Made by a program: the position numbers and the translations under genes
The notes under the pieces: model-generated
Databases searched by the model: none
Seen by the model: the letters and a program-made list of their open reading frames with translations, nothing else
What the model was told of the DNA's origin: nothing
Shown: positions 18,021 to 27,114 of the stretch, one piece after another
Layout: each line of letters begins with the position of its first letter
Position numbering within the stretch: position 1 is the first letter of the stretch
NCBI GenBank assembly: GCA_025359265.1
Contig: JANYHB010000013.1
Coordinates: forward strand, 16,963 to 80,962
DNA length: 64,000 nucleotides
Direction of reading: 5' to 3'
From: Hyphomicrobiales bacterium
GTDB lineage: Bacteria; Pseudomonadota; Alphaproteobacteria; Rhizobiales; Aestuariivirgaceae

Positions 18021-19411
18021 CAGGATGGCCCCAACATGTTTTCAGGCCGCACGATGGCGTCGAAGTCTGCCGCAGAAATGCCTTCCTTCAACGCTTCCTC
18101 GCGCAAAGTTGTGCCATTCTTGTGGGCGGTCTTGGCGATCTTGGCGGCCTTGTCATAGCCGAACTTGGGGGCCAGCGCCGTCACCAACATCAGTGAACGA
18201 TCGACGTTCGCCTTGATATTATCTTCACGCGCCACAATGCCTGCAACGCAATGATCGGTGAAGCTGTTGGCCGCATCGCTCATCAACTGCACGGATTGCA
18301 AAAAATTATAAGCCATCACCGGGTTAAACACGTTCAACTCAAAATGCCCCTGCGATCCGGCAAAGGTTATCGCCGCATTGTTGCCGAAGATCTGAATGCA
18401 CACCTGCGTTAGCGCTTCGCACTGCGTGGGGTTCACCTTGCCTGGCATGATGGAAGAGCCTGGCTCATTTTCAGGCAATTGCAGTTCACCAAGACCAGAG
18501 CGCGGGCCAGAACCCAGGAAGCGAATGTCATTGGCGATCTTGAAGACGGAGGCCGCCACAGTGTTGATGGCGCCATGGGTCATCACCATCGCATCATGGG
18601 CGGCCAAAGCCTCAAACTTGTTGGGCGCGGAGGTGAAGGGCAGGCGGGTGATAGTGGCAATATGCTCCGCCACTTTTTCGGCAAAGCCCTTGGGCGCATT
18701 CAACCCCGTGCCCACCGCCGTGCCGCCTTGGGCGAGTTGCATCAGCATGGGCAAAGTCTGCTCAATGCGAGCTATTCCATTGTCCACCTGTTGGGTATAA
18801 CCCGAAAATTCCTGGCCCAAAGTTACCGGCGTTGCATCCTGCGTGTGGGTGCGGCCGATCTTGATGATCTTGGCGAACTGATGCGCCTTGTCATTCAGCG
18901 CGTTGCGCAAGTGTTGCAGCGCGGGCAGCAGGCGGTGATGAATTTCCTCAGCGCAGGCAATGTGCATGGCCGTGGGATAAGTGTCGTTCGATGATTGCGA
19001 CATGTTCACATGGTCATTGGGGTGCACCGGTTTTTTGGAACCCATCACCCCGCCCAGCATTTCAATGGCGCGGTTGGAAATCACCTCATTGGCATTCATG
19101 TTGGATTGCGTGCCAGAACCCGTCTGCCACACGGCCAGCGGGAAATGCGCATCGAGCTTGCCCTCAATCACTTCCTGCGCGGCATTGATGATGGCGGCGG
19201 CGAGGTTCTTGTCTAATTGTCCCAACCCCAAATTGGTTTCCGCCGCGGCGCGCTTGATAATGCCAAGAGCGCGCACCACCGAGGCCGGCTGCTTCTCCCA
19301 GCCACTCTTGAAATTCTGCAAAGACCGCTGCGCCTGCGCACCCCAGTAGCGCGAGGCATCAACCTCAATGGGGCCAAAGGTATCGGTTTCGGTGCGGGTG
19401 GTTTTGGTCAT
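18020..19411 (-). CDS. fumC: class II fumarate hydratase
   Basis: The iron-independent, oxygen-stable fumarase of the TCA cycle, a homotetramer converting fumarate to malate. The N terminus has the expected [13 protein letters not shown], and later [15 protein letters not shown] and the family signature [17 protein letters not shown]. Length 463 is standard. It leads the operon with DUF4169 and the RHH gene. Codon use and composition match core genes. Confidence 0.96.
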   Translation of the reverse strand: MTKTTRTETDTFGPIEVDASRYWGAQAQRSLQNFKSGWEKQPASVVRALGIIKRAAAETNLGLGQLDKNLAAAIINAAQEVIEGKLDAHFPLAVWQTGSGTQSNMNANEVISNRAIEMLGGVMGSKKPVHPNDHVNMSQSSNDTYPTAMHIACAEEIHHRLLPALQHLRNALNDKAHQFAKIIKIGRTHTQDATPVTLGQEFSGYTQQVDNGIARIEQTLPMLMQLAQGGTAVGTGLNAPKGFAEKVAEHIATITRLPFTSAPNKFEALAAHDAMVMTHGAINTVAASVFKIANDIRFLGSGPRSGLGELQLPENEPGSSIMPGKVNPTQCEALTQVCIQIFGNNAAITFAGSQGHFELNVFNPVMAYNFLQSVQLMSDAANSFTDHCVAGIVAREDNIKANVDRSLMLVTALAPKFGYDKAAKIAKTAHKNGTTLREEALKEGISAADFDAIVRPENMLGPS

Positions 19412-19481
19412 AAGTCACGTTCCTGGAATGCTGCGGGGAATAGCATGGGGAGAGGCGGGAGGCGAGGCGCAATTAGCGTGG

Positions 19482-21047
19482 TTATTTTTTCGTCCGCGCC
19501 ATAACCGATTCCGCACGCCGCTGTTTTCGATTTTGCGCTTGCGTCTGCGCGAGTTGAGCCGCTCTCAAAATGAATTGCCTTACTTCTGGGTATTCTTGAC
19601 TGCTCCAAGGAGTAACTTTGAAAGATCCCTGGAAAATTCTCAATAATTTGCAGTTGTCGTCGATTATCTTTCTGTTGTCAGCTGTCCAATCGTCCTGTTC
19701 AACATAAACCAAATCCTCTGACGAGCCGTGTTCTTGGCCTGGGGGCTCAAGGGAAACTCCCACCACCCTTTCAAGGTAAGGATATTTCATCAAAATTGCT
19801 TGCGCATAGATAATCGCAAGCTCCGTACGTTTGCGGCGATATTGTTCATATCCTCCCTTGCTTGCCATCCAGGCAACGAACTTAAAGGTGAGGATGAAAA
19901 ACGCAGTGTCGTTCTCCTTCGAATCCGCGTGTCCGAGGACCAAACGAAAAAAGCGATCTTTTGTGGCGCCAATTTCCATTGCGCCCCTGAAGGCCTCACC
20001 GTGATTTCTGCGAGCAAATCTTCTTTGGAGTGCCATATACCTCACACCAATTTCGTTTTTGCGAATGTCAAATTCCAATTCATCGATGGCGATGGATGTG
20101 CCACCGAGCATGTGGGCAGTGAATTGCTCAATCAATCGATCCCAAAGGTATGATATTTCGTCCGCATGTTTTTTTGCAAGATACTGCGGGTTTGCCTTCA
20201 ACTTCAAATATGACGAAGAATCTATGCTTATCGGCACCAGTTTGGGATCAACGACGAAATCGTGGTCGCCGGAATCATTTATATTGGTTAAATAATGGGC
20301 GAGTAAATTCTCCTCTCCTTGCACCTCTCGCAACAGTCCCGAACGAATGAAGTCGGAACGTTTTCCAAGATATTCGGTAAAGTCCCGTATAGTGTCGAGT
20401 TCATTCATCACGGCGGTTAAAGCTACCTCATCGAAAACGTGCACAAAAGGGCCAGCAGGATCTATGTCGCCAATTGCAAACGGTTCAGGTTTATCAGCAC
20501 CATTTGGCCAATGGTCACTTCCCTGAATTGAAGGCTTGATGATGAGGCTGCCAGAATTTCCTGGACGATGCTTCCTGCATCCTGTCGATGCACCCCGGGC
20601 CACAACGATTTTATGGATTATTCTTTCATCATGATTTGGAAAATCCAGAGGAAAAGCGTTCCAGCATTTGCGATCAAGAAATATTTGTTTTGGAAAGTCC
20701 GTTATCCACCGTTGCGCTCCGTTCGCCTGTTTCGCGGCCTTTCGGATTGCACTTCTAGTCCATCTCCTCCATGCAATATCCAATTCAACCGACGGCCAGG
20801 CGATGGATTTTTCACTAAAGATGATGACATGTTTTCCGCACACTACAAGGAGGTCACACAATTCCTTGCCATCTCCAGCATTTTTTTGTTTTTGATTGCG
20901 ATAGGGGCTAGGGTATGACCAAAGATTGAGGAATGACTTTTCCGCTAGCTGCGCGAGATATCTCTCGCTTTTGGTCGTGCCGCTACCCTTTGTAATGGGC
21001 GGTCGCAGTTGCTCTGGGCGTTCATTAATTTCGGGCGGATCGATCAT
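19482..21047 (-). CDS. hypothetical protein, possible nuclease-fold N terminus
   Basis: A 521-residue protein I cannot name. Residues 27-44 (SERYLAQLAEKSFLNLWSYP) and 60-80 (GKELCDLLVV, then HVIIFSEK) form an alpha-beta pattern like the core of Mrr/NERD-type endonucleases, with Asp65 and Glu79-Lys80 as possible active-site residues. The spacing does not strictly fit the ExK motif, so this is inference. The remainder has no recognisable domain. No signal peptide or membrane helices are seen. It lies in the same strand and close downstream of a cluster of toxin-antitoxin genes, which suggests an accessory or defence function. Confidence 0.6.
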   Translation of the reverse strand: MIDPPEINERPEQLRPPITKGSGTTKSERYLAQLAEKSFLNLWSYPSPYRNQKQKNAGDGKELCDLLVVCGKHVIIFSEKSIAWPSVELDIAWRRWTRSAIRKAAKQANGAQRWITDFPKQIFLDRKCWNAFPLDFPNHDERIIHKIVVARGASTGCRKHRPGNSGSLIIKPSIQGSDHWPNGADKPEPFAIGDIDPAGPFVHVFDEVALTAVMNELDTIRDFTEYLGKRSDFIRSGLLREVQGEENLLAHYLTNINDSGDHDFVVDPKLVPISIDSSSYLKLKANPQYLAKKHADEISYLWDRLIEQFTAHMLGGTSIAIDELEFDIRKNEIGVRYMALQRRFARRNHGEAFRGAMEIGATKDRFFRLVLGHADSKENDTAFFILTFKFVAWMASKGGYEQYRRKRTELAIIYAQAILMKYPYLERVVGVSLEPPGQEHGSSEDLVYVEQDDWTADNRKIIDDNCKLLRIFQGSFKVTPWSSQEYPEVRQFILRAAQLAQTQAQNRKQRRAESVMARTKK

Positions 21048-21099
21048 TGCTCAGTTCAATGGGAGACGTTGGAACATTGACTACAGTAGACTTTGCGGT

Positions 21100-21243
21100 T
21101 CAATAATGATACCTGCACGCCGATACTATCAATTCTTCCTTTTGAACTTTGTAAAACACCCGATGTTCCTGATTGATGCGGCGAGATCATGCGCCCGCAA
21201 GATCAAGGCGGAGAGGTTCAGGTTTGCCGATGTAGTTAATCTT
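21100..21243 (-). pseudogene. Txe/YoeB toxin remnant, 3' half with internal stop
   Basis: Reading from just after the higA stop gives IGKPEPLRLDLAGA, stop, SRRINQEHRVFYKV and ending VSACRYHY. This is clearly the C-terminal half of YoeB, where the family has a Trp before SRRI. TGG has become TGA at 21187-21189. The N-terminal half (about 40 residues) is missing and replaced by the end of higA. No YefM antitoxin is adjacent. The catalytic C terminus (HRxxY, ACRYHY) is present but cannot be made as a functional protein. Confidence 0.85.
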
Positions 21244-21544
21244 AAGCCGCCCGCCCAAAAGCCTTCACCACAATCTTCTTCTCGCCCTTTCGCGCGAAGG
21301 CCAGATCATGCGAGGTTTGCATGCGGCACAGGGTTTCCGCACTCAAGCCAAAGGCCTTTTCGAAGCGAATGGCCATATCCGCCGAAAGGCCCACGCGGCC
21401 ATTGAGAAGCTTGCTCATGGCCTGGCGTGAAACGCCGAAATGTTTGGCAAGTTCTGCGACCGTCAGGCCACGCGGCTCCACAATTTCCTCACGCAGCCAC
21501 AGGCCGGGATGAACCGCAAACAGCGGGGAAAGCTTGATTGCCAT
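21242..21544 (-). CDS. HigA family antitoxin (orphan)
   Basis: A 100-residue helix-turn-helix protein of the HigA/VapI type: HPGLWLREEIVEPRGLTVAE leads into the HTH (LAKHFGVSRQAMSKLLNGR) and ends in a basic tail. The ATG at 21544 has a perfect GGAGG upstream, so the longer ORF-track start is rejected. HigB normally precedes HigA, but the preceding gene is hicA, and no HigB is found. It sits between hicA and the YoeB remnant. It may now act as a solitary repressor, or neutralise a toxin elsewhere. Confidence 0.85.
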   Translation of the reverse strand: MAIKLSPLFAVHPGLWLREEIVEPRGLTVAELAKHFGVSRQAMSKLLNGRVGLSADMAIRFEKAFGLSAETLCRMQTSHDLAFARKGEKKIVVKAFGRAA

Positions 21545-21591
21545 CAGTGATAATCCTCCAAGCCAATCCCAACTCGCGTCGCTCAGTTCTA

Positions 21592-21798
21592 TCAAATATC
21601 CTCTTCCCGCAGTTCCGCAATTTTCATGAGGTGCCGCAGAAAGCCAGATTTTAGTGCTCTGTTTGCGTGAATGGGAAGGGAGATTCGGTTGATAGACCCG
21701 GACTTGCCATAGATGTGATGGCTGCCGGATATGCGGAGCAGTGTCCAGCCATGTTTCTCAATCGCCTTGGCAAAAGCTTTTGCCGAGACTTCCTTCAC
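21592..21798 (-). CDS. HicA family toxin (mRNA interferase)
   Basis: A 68-residue protein with the dsRBD-like HicA fold. The N terminus KEVSAKAFAKAIEKHGWTL and the GSHHIYGKSG motif with the catalytic His are characteristic. HicA cleaves mRNA when not bound by HicB. Its ATG overlaps the hicB stop by four bases, so the antitoxin is translated first and the two are coupled. The reading frame is intact. This pair (hicB, hicA) has the less common antitoxin-first order. Confidence 0.88.
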   Translation of the reverse strand: MKEVSAKAFAKAIEKHGWTLLRISGSHHIYGKSGSINRISLPIHANRALKSGFLRHLMKIAELREEDI

Positions 21799-21998
21799 AC
21801 CGCTATTTCAAGCACGCGCTGAGTTTTTGTGGTTTGGGGTGGCACCACCTCTACGGCCAAGCAGCCTTGGATGGCTTCGCGCAAATTGACGAGCAGTTCT
21901 TCCATGGTTTCGCCCTGTGTGGCGCAGCCGGGGATGGCCGGTACTTCCGCCCAGAAGCCGCCTTCTTCAGCATCGTGCACGATGGCTTTTATTTTCAT
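21795..21998 (-). CDS. HicB family antitoxin
   Basis: A 67-residue partial-RNase-H-fold protein: MKIKAIVHDAEEGGFWAEVP, then AIPGCATQGETMEELLVNLREAI, the classic HicB motif. It neutralises HicA. It has no C-terminal DNA-binding domain, so autoregulation may depend on another protein such as the adjacent HigA; this is inference. The ATG at 21998 has CAGGAG upstream, and the ORF-track extension by 55 codons lacks support. Confidence 0.88.
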   Translation of the reverse strand: MKIKAIVHDAEEGGFWAEVPAIPGCATQGETMEELLVNLREAIQGCLAVEVVPPQTTKTQRVLEIAV

Positions 21999-22279
21999 TG
22001 GAAGTCTCCTGTCGCCAATGTAGGAGCCTGCTGCCCATTTGCCAAGTCGTTTGCAATCACTTCCTCCACGTCGCTTTGCAGGCAGTGGGCAAGCTTTTGC
22101 TGGAGGGGTGGGTGCGCGTGGGCATGAGGGTGGCGCGGGGCCGATGAATATCAACAATGTCAAACAGCAGGACCTGCGGGCTATCGCCGATCAACGGATG
22201 ATATAGCTATGATAGGAATTAAAGTCAAGAGCTCTTTTGATCGGATGCAAATTTTTTTCTTATCCGTTAAACTCACCCC

Positions 22280-24382
22280 ATGAACATTCACACCCCGGCT
22301 GATCGCAACATCAAAATCGGCAAATCGGTTTGCCCGCATGATTGCCCTTCGGCCTGCGCGCTTGAGGTGGAACTGCTGGATGGGCGCACCATCGGCCGCG
22401 TGCGCGGTGACAAGGATAATACTTACACTAAAGGCGTGATCTGTGAAAAAGTTGCCCGCTATGCCGAGCGTGTGCACCACCCGGATCGCTTGCTCCACCC
22501 CATGAAGCGCGTGGGGCCAAAAGGGGCAGGGCAGTTTGCGCGTATCAGCTGGGATGAGGCGCTGGATTTAACCGCTTCCGCCTTCTTGAAAGCTGAGAAA
22601 GTTCACGGCGCGGAAAGTGTTTGGCCCTATTGGTATGCAGGCACCATGGGCTTGCTCATGCGCGATGGCATCGAGCGGTTGGTGAACACCAAGGGCTATT
22701 CCTCGATGTATGGCACGGTGTGCATCGCTCTTTCCTGGGTGGGATTTTATGCCGGCGCTGGCAAGATTGCAGGAGTTGATCCGCGCGAGATGCAAAAGTC
22801 TGATCTCATCGTGGTGTGGGGTGGCAACCCGGTTAACACACAAGTGAATGTGATGACGCATGTTGCCATCGCCAAAAAAGAGCGCGGCGCAAAACTGGCT
22901 TGCGTGGATATTTATGAAACCGGCACGATGAAACAGGCCGACGTCAAGCTATTGATCAAGCCGGGCACCGATGGGGCGCTGGCCTGTGCGGTGATGCATG
23001 TGCTGTTCCGCGACGGCCATGCCAACTGGGAATATTTAAATCAGTATACGGATGACCCTGAGGGATTGCGCGGCAATCTCGCCGACAAAACGCCACTATG
23101 GGCGGCGGAGATTTGTGGCTGTCCGGTTTCTGAAATCGAAGCCTTTGCGGAATTGGTTGGAAAAACACCGCGCACCTACTTCCGCATCGGCTATGGCTTT
23201 GCCCGTTCACGCAATGGCGCTGCCAATATGCACGCGGTTTCCTGCATACCCGCCATCACAGGTGCCTGGTTGCATGAAGGCGGCGGTGCACTGCATTCCA
23301 ACTCCGGCATTTATAAGTGGAACAAGACGCAGCTCGAAGCGAAGGATGCCAACAAAGGCCAGCGTGTGATGGACCAGGCTCGCGTGGGTGAAGTGTTGTG
23401 TGGCAATCCCCATGATTTGCAAGGCGGGCCACAAGTTAAAGCCATGCTGATCCAGAACACCAATCCGCTCTCGATAGCACCGGATCAAAATCGCGTGCGT
23501 GAAGGTTTTGTGCGGGAGGACTTGTTTGTTTGCGTGCATGAGCAATTCATCACCGAAACCGCCAAATATGCCGATGTGCTTTTGCCTGCGACGACATTCT
23601 TGGAGCATGACGATATTTATCAAGGCGGTGGCCACAGCCACATTCTTTGGGGGCGCAAACTGATTGAAGCGCCAGGCGAGTGCCGCAGCAACGATTTTGT
23701 GATCCGCGAATTGGCCAAGCGTGTGGGGGCCACCCATGTTAGCTTTGAGAAAAATGGCAACGCGCTTGTCGACGATTTGTTGGAAGCGTCGGGCCGCAAA
23801 GGGCTTGATGAACTGGATGCGCAGAACTGGTTTGATGTCATGCCGGATTTTGAGACGGCGCACAGCATCAACGGTTTTGGCCACGCTGATGGTAAATTCC
23901 ATTTCCGCGCAGATTGGCAGGCAGCAGCAAAATTCATGTCGAGAATGGGCACTTTAGGGCCGTTTGAAAATCTGCCCGAATGGCCGGGGCATTATACCGG
24001 GCATGAACAAGCGAATGCTGAATATCCCTTCCGCCTCGCCACATCTCCGGCCCGTACCTTCTTGAATTCCACTTTCAACGAAACGCCTTCCAGCCGCAAG
24101 CGCGAGGGCCGGCCCACGGTGTTGATCCATTCAGAAGATCTCGCGGCCCTGGGTTTGGCCGATGGCGCAAAAGTTCGCGTGGGTTCGAGGCGTGGCGAAG
24201 TGGTGCTGCACGCCAAGGCCCTCAACGGGTTACGGCGCGGCGTATTGATCGCCGAGGGCCTATGGCCCAACGCATTGCACGAGGGCGGACGCGGCATTAA
24301 CACGCTGACAGGTTCGGACCAGCCCGCTCCGGCTGGCGGTGGTGCCTATCATGATAACGCGGTATGGATTAAATTGGCATAG
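22280..24382 (+). CDS. molybdopterin-dependent oxidoreductase
   Basis: A 700-residue cytosolic enzyme of the DMSO reductase family. The N terminus binds a 4Fe-4S cluster (CPHDCPSACALEV, then GVICEK), followed by the molybdopterin domain with VVWGGNPVNTQ and QNTNPLS, and a C-terminal dinucleotide-binding domain (about residues 575-695) with TFLNSTFNETPS. No Tat signal is seen. It resembles the group often labelled formate dehydrogenase- or biotin-sulfoxide-reductase-like; substrate is not determinable. The 281 bases upstream hold only a 20-codon ORF (22144-22206). It precedes the DHA2 pump by 65 bases. Confidence 0.85.
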   Translation: MNIHTPADRNIKIGKSVCPHDCPSACALEVELLDGRTIGRVRGDKDNTYTKGVICEKVARYAERVHHPDRLLHPMKRVGPKGAGQFARISWDEALDLTASAFLKAEKVHGAESVWPYWYAGTMGLLMRDGIERLVNTKGYSSMYGTVCIALSWVGFYAGAGKIAGVDPREMQKSDLIVVWGGNPVNTQVNVMTHVAIAKKERGAKLACVDIYETGTMKQADVKLLIKPGTDGALACAVMHVLFRDGHANWEYLNQYTDDPEGLRGNLADKTPLWAAEICGCPVSEIEAFAELVGKTPRTYFRIGYGFARSRNGAANMHAVSCIPAITGAWLHEGGGALHSNSGIYKWNKTQLEAKDANKGQRVMDQARVGEVLCGNPHDLQGGPQVKAMLIQNTNPLSIAPDQNRVREGFVREDLFVCVHEQFITETAKYADVLLPATTFLEHDDIYQGGGHSHILWGRKLIEAPGECRSNDFVIRELAKRVGATHVSFEKNGNALVDDLLEASGRKGLDELDAQNWFDVMPDFETAHSINGFGHADGKFHFRADWQAAAKFMSRMGTLGPFENLPEWPGHYTGHEQANAEYPFRLATSPARTFLNSTFNETPSSRKREGRPTVLIHSEDLAALGLADGAKVRVGSRRGEVVLHAKALNGLRRGVLIAEGLWPNALHEGGRGINTLTGSDQPAPAGGGAYHDNAVWIKLA

Positions 24383-24447
24383 CGGTTCAGCGTTCCACGC
24401 AAATCAAATTTGTTGCAACGTCAATCCGCGCAGCCCATGAGGGCAGC

Positions 24448-25938
24448 ATGAATTCCTTGAAACAAAACGCCTCGCCAGCGCCGCTCTCCCATCCTGAAGT
24501 TGTCCGCATCATTTTTGGCGTCATTGTTGCTATGGTTTTGGCAGCGCTTGACCAAACCATTGTGGTGACCGCACTTCCCACCATTGGCCGCAGTCTTGGC
24601 AATCCTGAATATCTGCCGTGGGTGGTGACTTCCTATTTGCTGTTTTCCACCGCGGTGACGCCTCTCTACGGCAAAGTTTCTGACATTGTCGGGCGGCGCA
24701 AGACATTGATGTTCGCAATTTCAGTATTTGTAATAGGTTCGGTGGCTTGTGCAGCCGCACCCAACTTGCTGCTGCTGATCATCGCGCGCGCTTTGCAAGG
24801 CCTCGGCGGTGGCGGGTTGATCTCACTGGCGCAGACCATCATTGCCGATATCGTTTCACCGAAAGAGCGCTCGCGCTATCAGGTTTACATCGCAGGCGTT
24901 TATATGCTCGCCAGCATATCCGGGCCGCTGCTGGGCGGATATATGGCGCAGCATTTGCACTGGTCGCTGATTTTCTGGATCAATCTGCCCATCGGCCTTG
25001 TGGCGCTGGCGATGACCAACAACCTGCTGAAAAAATTGCCGCGCCATGAGCGGCCGCATAAATTGGATATCCTTGGCGCGGCGCTGATGGCCTTGGCCAG
25101 CATTGCGCTCATGTTGGCGCTGAGCTGGGGCGGCATCCATTATCCATGGCTTTCGATTGAGGTTCTGGGCCTGCTCGCCGTTTCTGTTTTGCTATGGATC
25201 GGATTTGTCTGGCGGCTGCAAGTGGCGCCTGAACCTTTCATCCCTTCCGACATTCTGAAAAATCCGGTGGTGGCGATGGGCACGGCCACGGCCATGCTGA
25301 TCATGGGCACCTATATTGGGATAACCGCCTATCTGCCAATCTATATGGAGTTGAACTTTGGCCTCAGCGCCAGCCAATCGGGCCTGAGCCTCATTCCCTT
25401 CATGTCGGGCACGGTGGTGGGTGCAATCATCGCCGGGCAATTCATGGCGCGCTCGGCGCATTACAAGCGGCCCGCCACTGTGGGGTTGATTTTTTCAGTG
25501 GCAGGCCTCGGCCTTCTCGCCGTCTTGTCGGCCACAAGCGTAAGCATCTGGCTGGTGGAAGTGTTGATGGCGGGCCTCAGTGTTGGGCTTGGCACGGTGT
25601 TCCCCATCACCACGGTTGCCATTCAAAATGCCGTGCAGCCACATCAGATGGGAACGGTGACTGGCGTGATGGGCTTTTTTCGCATGCTGGGTGGGGCTCT
25701 GATTGTTGCACTGTTTGGCGCGGTGCTGTTTTCACAACTGCCCAAATTGGGGGCGCTGGAAGGACTGTCGGGCGCAACGCTGAAAGACATTGTGGCCAGC
25801 GGCGTCATCCACAACGCCTTCCGCCCGTTGTTCGCACTGGCCGCCTTCGTGCTGGCGCTGGCACTGGCCGCGTTTTATCAGATGCCGCAGAAGGCGCTGC
25901 GCAGCACGGTGCGGGTGAGCGAGGTGATGGGGGAGTAG
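24448..25938 (+). CDS. MFS transporter, EmrB/QacA (DHA2) family
   Basis: A 496-residue multidrug:H+ antiporter with about 14 predicted helices. The family N terminus reads LDQTIVVTALPTIGRSLG, where the Asp in helix 1 is conserved, then KVSDIVGRRKTLM (motif A) and GPLLGGYMAQ (motif C). It is 65 bases behind the molybdopterin gene, on the same strand, so could be in the same transcript, although the functions look unrelated. It differs clearly from the other DHA2 pump at 4240. Specificity is unknown. Confidence 0.9.
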   Translation: MNSLKQNASPAPLSHPEVVRIIFGVIVAMVLAALDQTIVVTALPTIGRSLGNPEYLPWVVTSYLLFSTAVTPLYGKVSDIVGRRKTLMFAISVFVIGSVACAAAPNLLLLIIARALQGLGGGGLISLAQTIIADIVSPKERSRYQVYIAGVYMLASISGPLLGGYMAQHLHWSLIFWINLPIGLVALAMTNNLLKKLPRHERPHKLDILGAALMALASIALMLALSWGGIHYPWLSIEVLGLLAVSVLLWIGFVWRLQVAPEPFIPSDILKNPVVAMGTATAMLIMGTYIGITAYLPIYMELNFGLSASQSGLSLIPFMSGTVVGAIIAGQFMARSAHYKRPATVGLIFSVAGLGLLAVLSATSVSIWLVEVLMAGLSVGLGTVFPITTVAIQNAVQPHQMGTVTGVMGFFRMLGGALIVALFGAVLFSQLPKLGALEGLSGATLKDIVASGVIHNAFRPLFALAAFVLALALAAFYQMPQKALRSTVRVSEVMGE

Positions 25939-26030
25939 GTTAGCAGCGGTCAATTGGATGCTTTGCAGCGCAATCACCCAACCCGGGCGCTTGATGTGCT
26001 GTCATTGCGACGCCGCGCGGCGACGTTGCT

Positions 26031-26579
26031 CTATTCTTGCCAATCGGTCTTTGCGCGATAATGTATTCTTTCAATTTGCCCGAAACGATTCAAGCTTATT
26101 CCAATTTCGACCGGCCCCCGCCAAAAAATCAGGTCGTTCAAATTCTGCAGTAGTCCCTTATGGTCGCGCTCGATTGCGAGGTAGTTCAGAGTTGTATCCT
26201 CGCCTTTGATCCAGCTTCCCAGGCTACTGAGATATATGAAGTATCCATGACAGGCCAGCCATCGCGAGAGCTTTAGAATATCATTCGTCCTCAAATATTC
26301 CGACTTTATCTGCTGTGTGATATTGTCCGAACTGCTGGAGCTATTCCAATCTTGTTCAAAGCGGTGTGTTTCCTCCGCAGTACATATGACGAGATAAGGC
26401 TTATCAACTTTGCATTCCCAAGGACCTTCAGCCTCTTGATGTGGTATGCACGCTCCGTTCAAACCTGATCCAATAGCTTGCCCAGCCGCCTGGTTGCTGA
26501 AGGAGACGTAGAGCAACGAAGATAGCGCCAAAAATAGGTGAATCATAAAAAGGAAATAAGAACTACAACGCCTGCGCAT
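26031..26579 (-). CDS. hypothetical secreted protein (182 aa)
   Basis: An unrecognised protein with an N-terminal signal peptide (MRRRCSSYFLFMIHLFLALSS, cleavage after about 34 residues, near AAGQA). The mature part has four Cys (CIPH, WECK, VICTA, LACHG), probably in disulfides. Its composition is A/T-rich compared with neighbours, suggesting a transferred gene. No operon partner is evident. Confidence 0.6.
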   Translation of the reverse strand: MRRRCSSYFLFMIHLFLALSSLLYVSFSNQAAGQAIGSGLNGACIPHQEAEGPWECKVDKPYLVICTAEETHRFEQDWNSSSSSDNITQQIKSEYLRTNDILKLSRWLACHGYFIYLSSLGSWIKGEDTTLNYLAIERDHKGLLQNLNDLIFWRGPVEIGISLNRFGQIERIHYRAKTDWQE

Positions 26580-26636
26580 TAAATATTACTCCAAATCCTA
26601 TGGCATTCCGGTGACGAAAATTCAGTTCTGTATCTG

Positions 26637-26897
26637 TCACCCCTCCCTATAAAACACTTCCACTTTCCCGCTCACCTTTACCGTCATCGGGTTACCATAG
26701 CGGTCTTTGCTTTTGCCGCCGGTGGGGAGGCGGGCCCAGCCTTCTGAGATGCAGTATTCCTCCACATTGGTTTTTTCCACGCCGTTGAAGCGGATGCCGA
26801 TGCCATGTTGCAGAACTTCGGCGTTGAAATGCGGGCTGCGCGGATCGGTGCTGAGGTGATCGGGCAGGGCGGGTTTGGCGGCGGCTGGTTCAGACAT
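26637..26897 (-). CDS. DUF3297 family protein
   Basis: An 86-residue protein. The sequence LPDHLSTDPRSPHFN and GIGIRFNGVEKTNVEEYCIS is the DUF3297 signature, conserved across proteobacteria. The C terminus carries a short beta-rich tail with VKVSGKVEVFYREG. No biochemical function is known. The gene is monocistronic in appearance. Confidence 0.87.
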   Translation of the reverse strand: MSEPAAAKPALPDHLSTDPRSPHFNAEVLQHGIGIRFNGVEKTNVEEYCISEGWARLPTGGKSKDRYGNPMTVKVSGKVEVFYREG

Positions 26898-26964
26898 CTC
26901 TACGAATCCTTTTGGTTGGGGACTGCATAACGCTTTGGGCAGCTAAATTGAAACAAGCAAATTT

Positions 26965-27026
26965 CCGTCATCGCCCGCTTCATGCGGGCCGTCGATGGGT
27001 CGCCCGCTTGAAGCGGGCGATGACGG
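26965..27026. repeat. REP-like palindromic element
   Basis: Two outward halves, CCGTCATCGCCCGCTT and AAGCGGGCGATGACGG, form a perfect 16-bp inverted repeat flanking an internal imperfect copy (GCTTCATGCGGGC...). The sequence contains the GTCATCGCCCGCTT...AAGCGGGCGATGAC motif that is known as an interspersed palindrome in many rhizobial genomes. It lies between DUF3297 and ndk, where it could form a large hairpin. I see no second copy elsewhere in the window. Confidence 0.75.
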
Positions 27027-27114
27027 ATCACCCAAGATGAGAATAGCCCACTCTTGCACCTGTGCCATCTCCCCGCTATAGGCGCGCTTAATCCATTCCA
27101 ACACTGAGGACAAC

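Noticed and set aside
20926-21405. 159-codon plus-strand ORF
   Set aside because: Crosses the start of the 521-residue gene, the YoeB remnant and higA on the minus strand; no family match.
22144-22206. 20-codon ORF MNINNVKQQDLRAIADQRMI
   Set aside because: Too short to support and no clear RBS or family.
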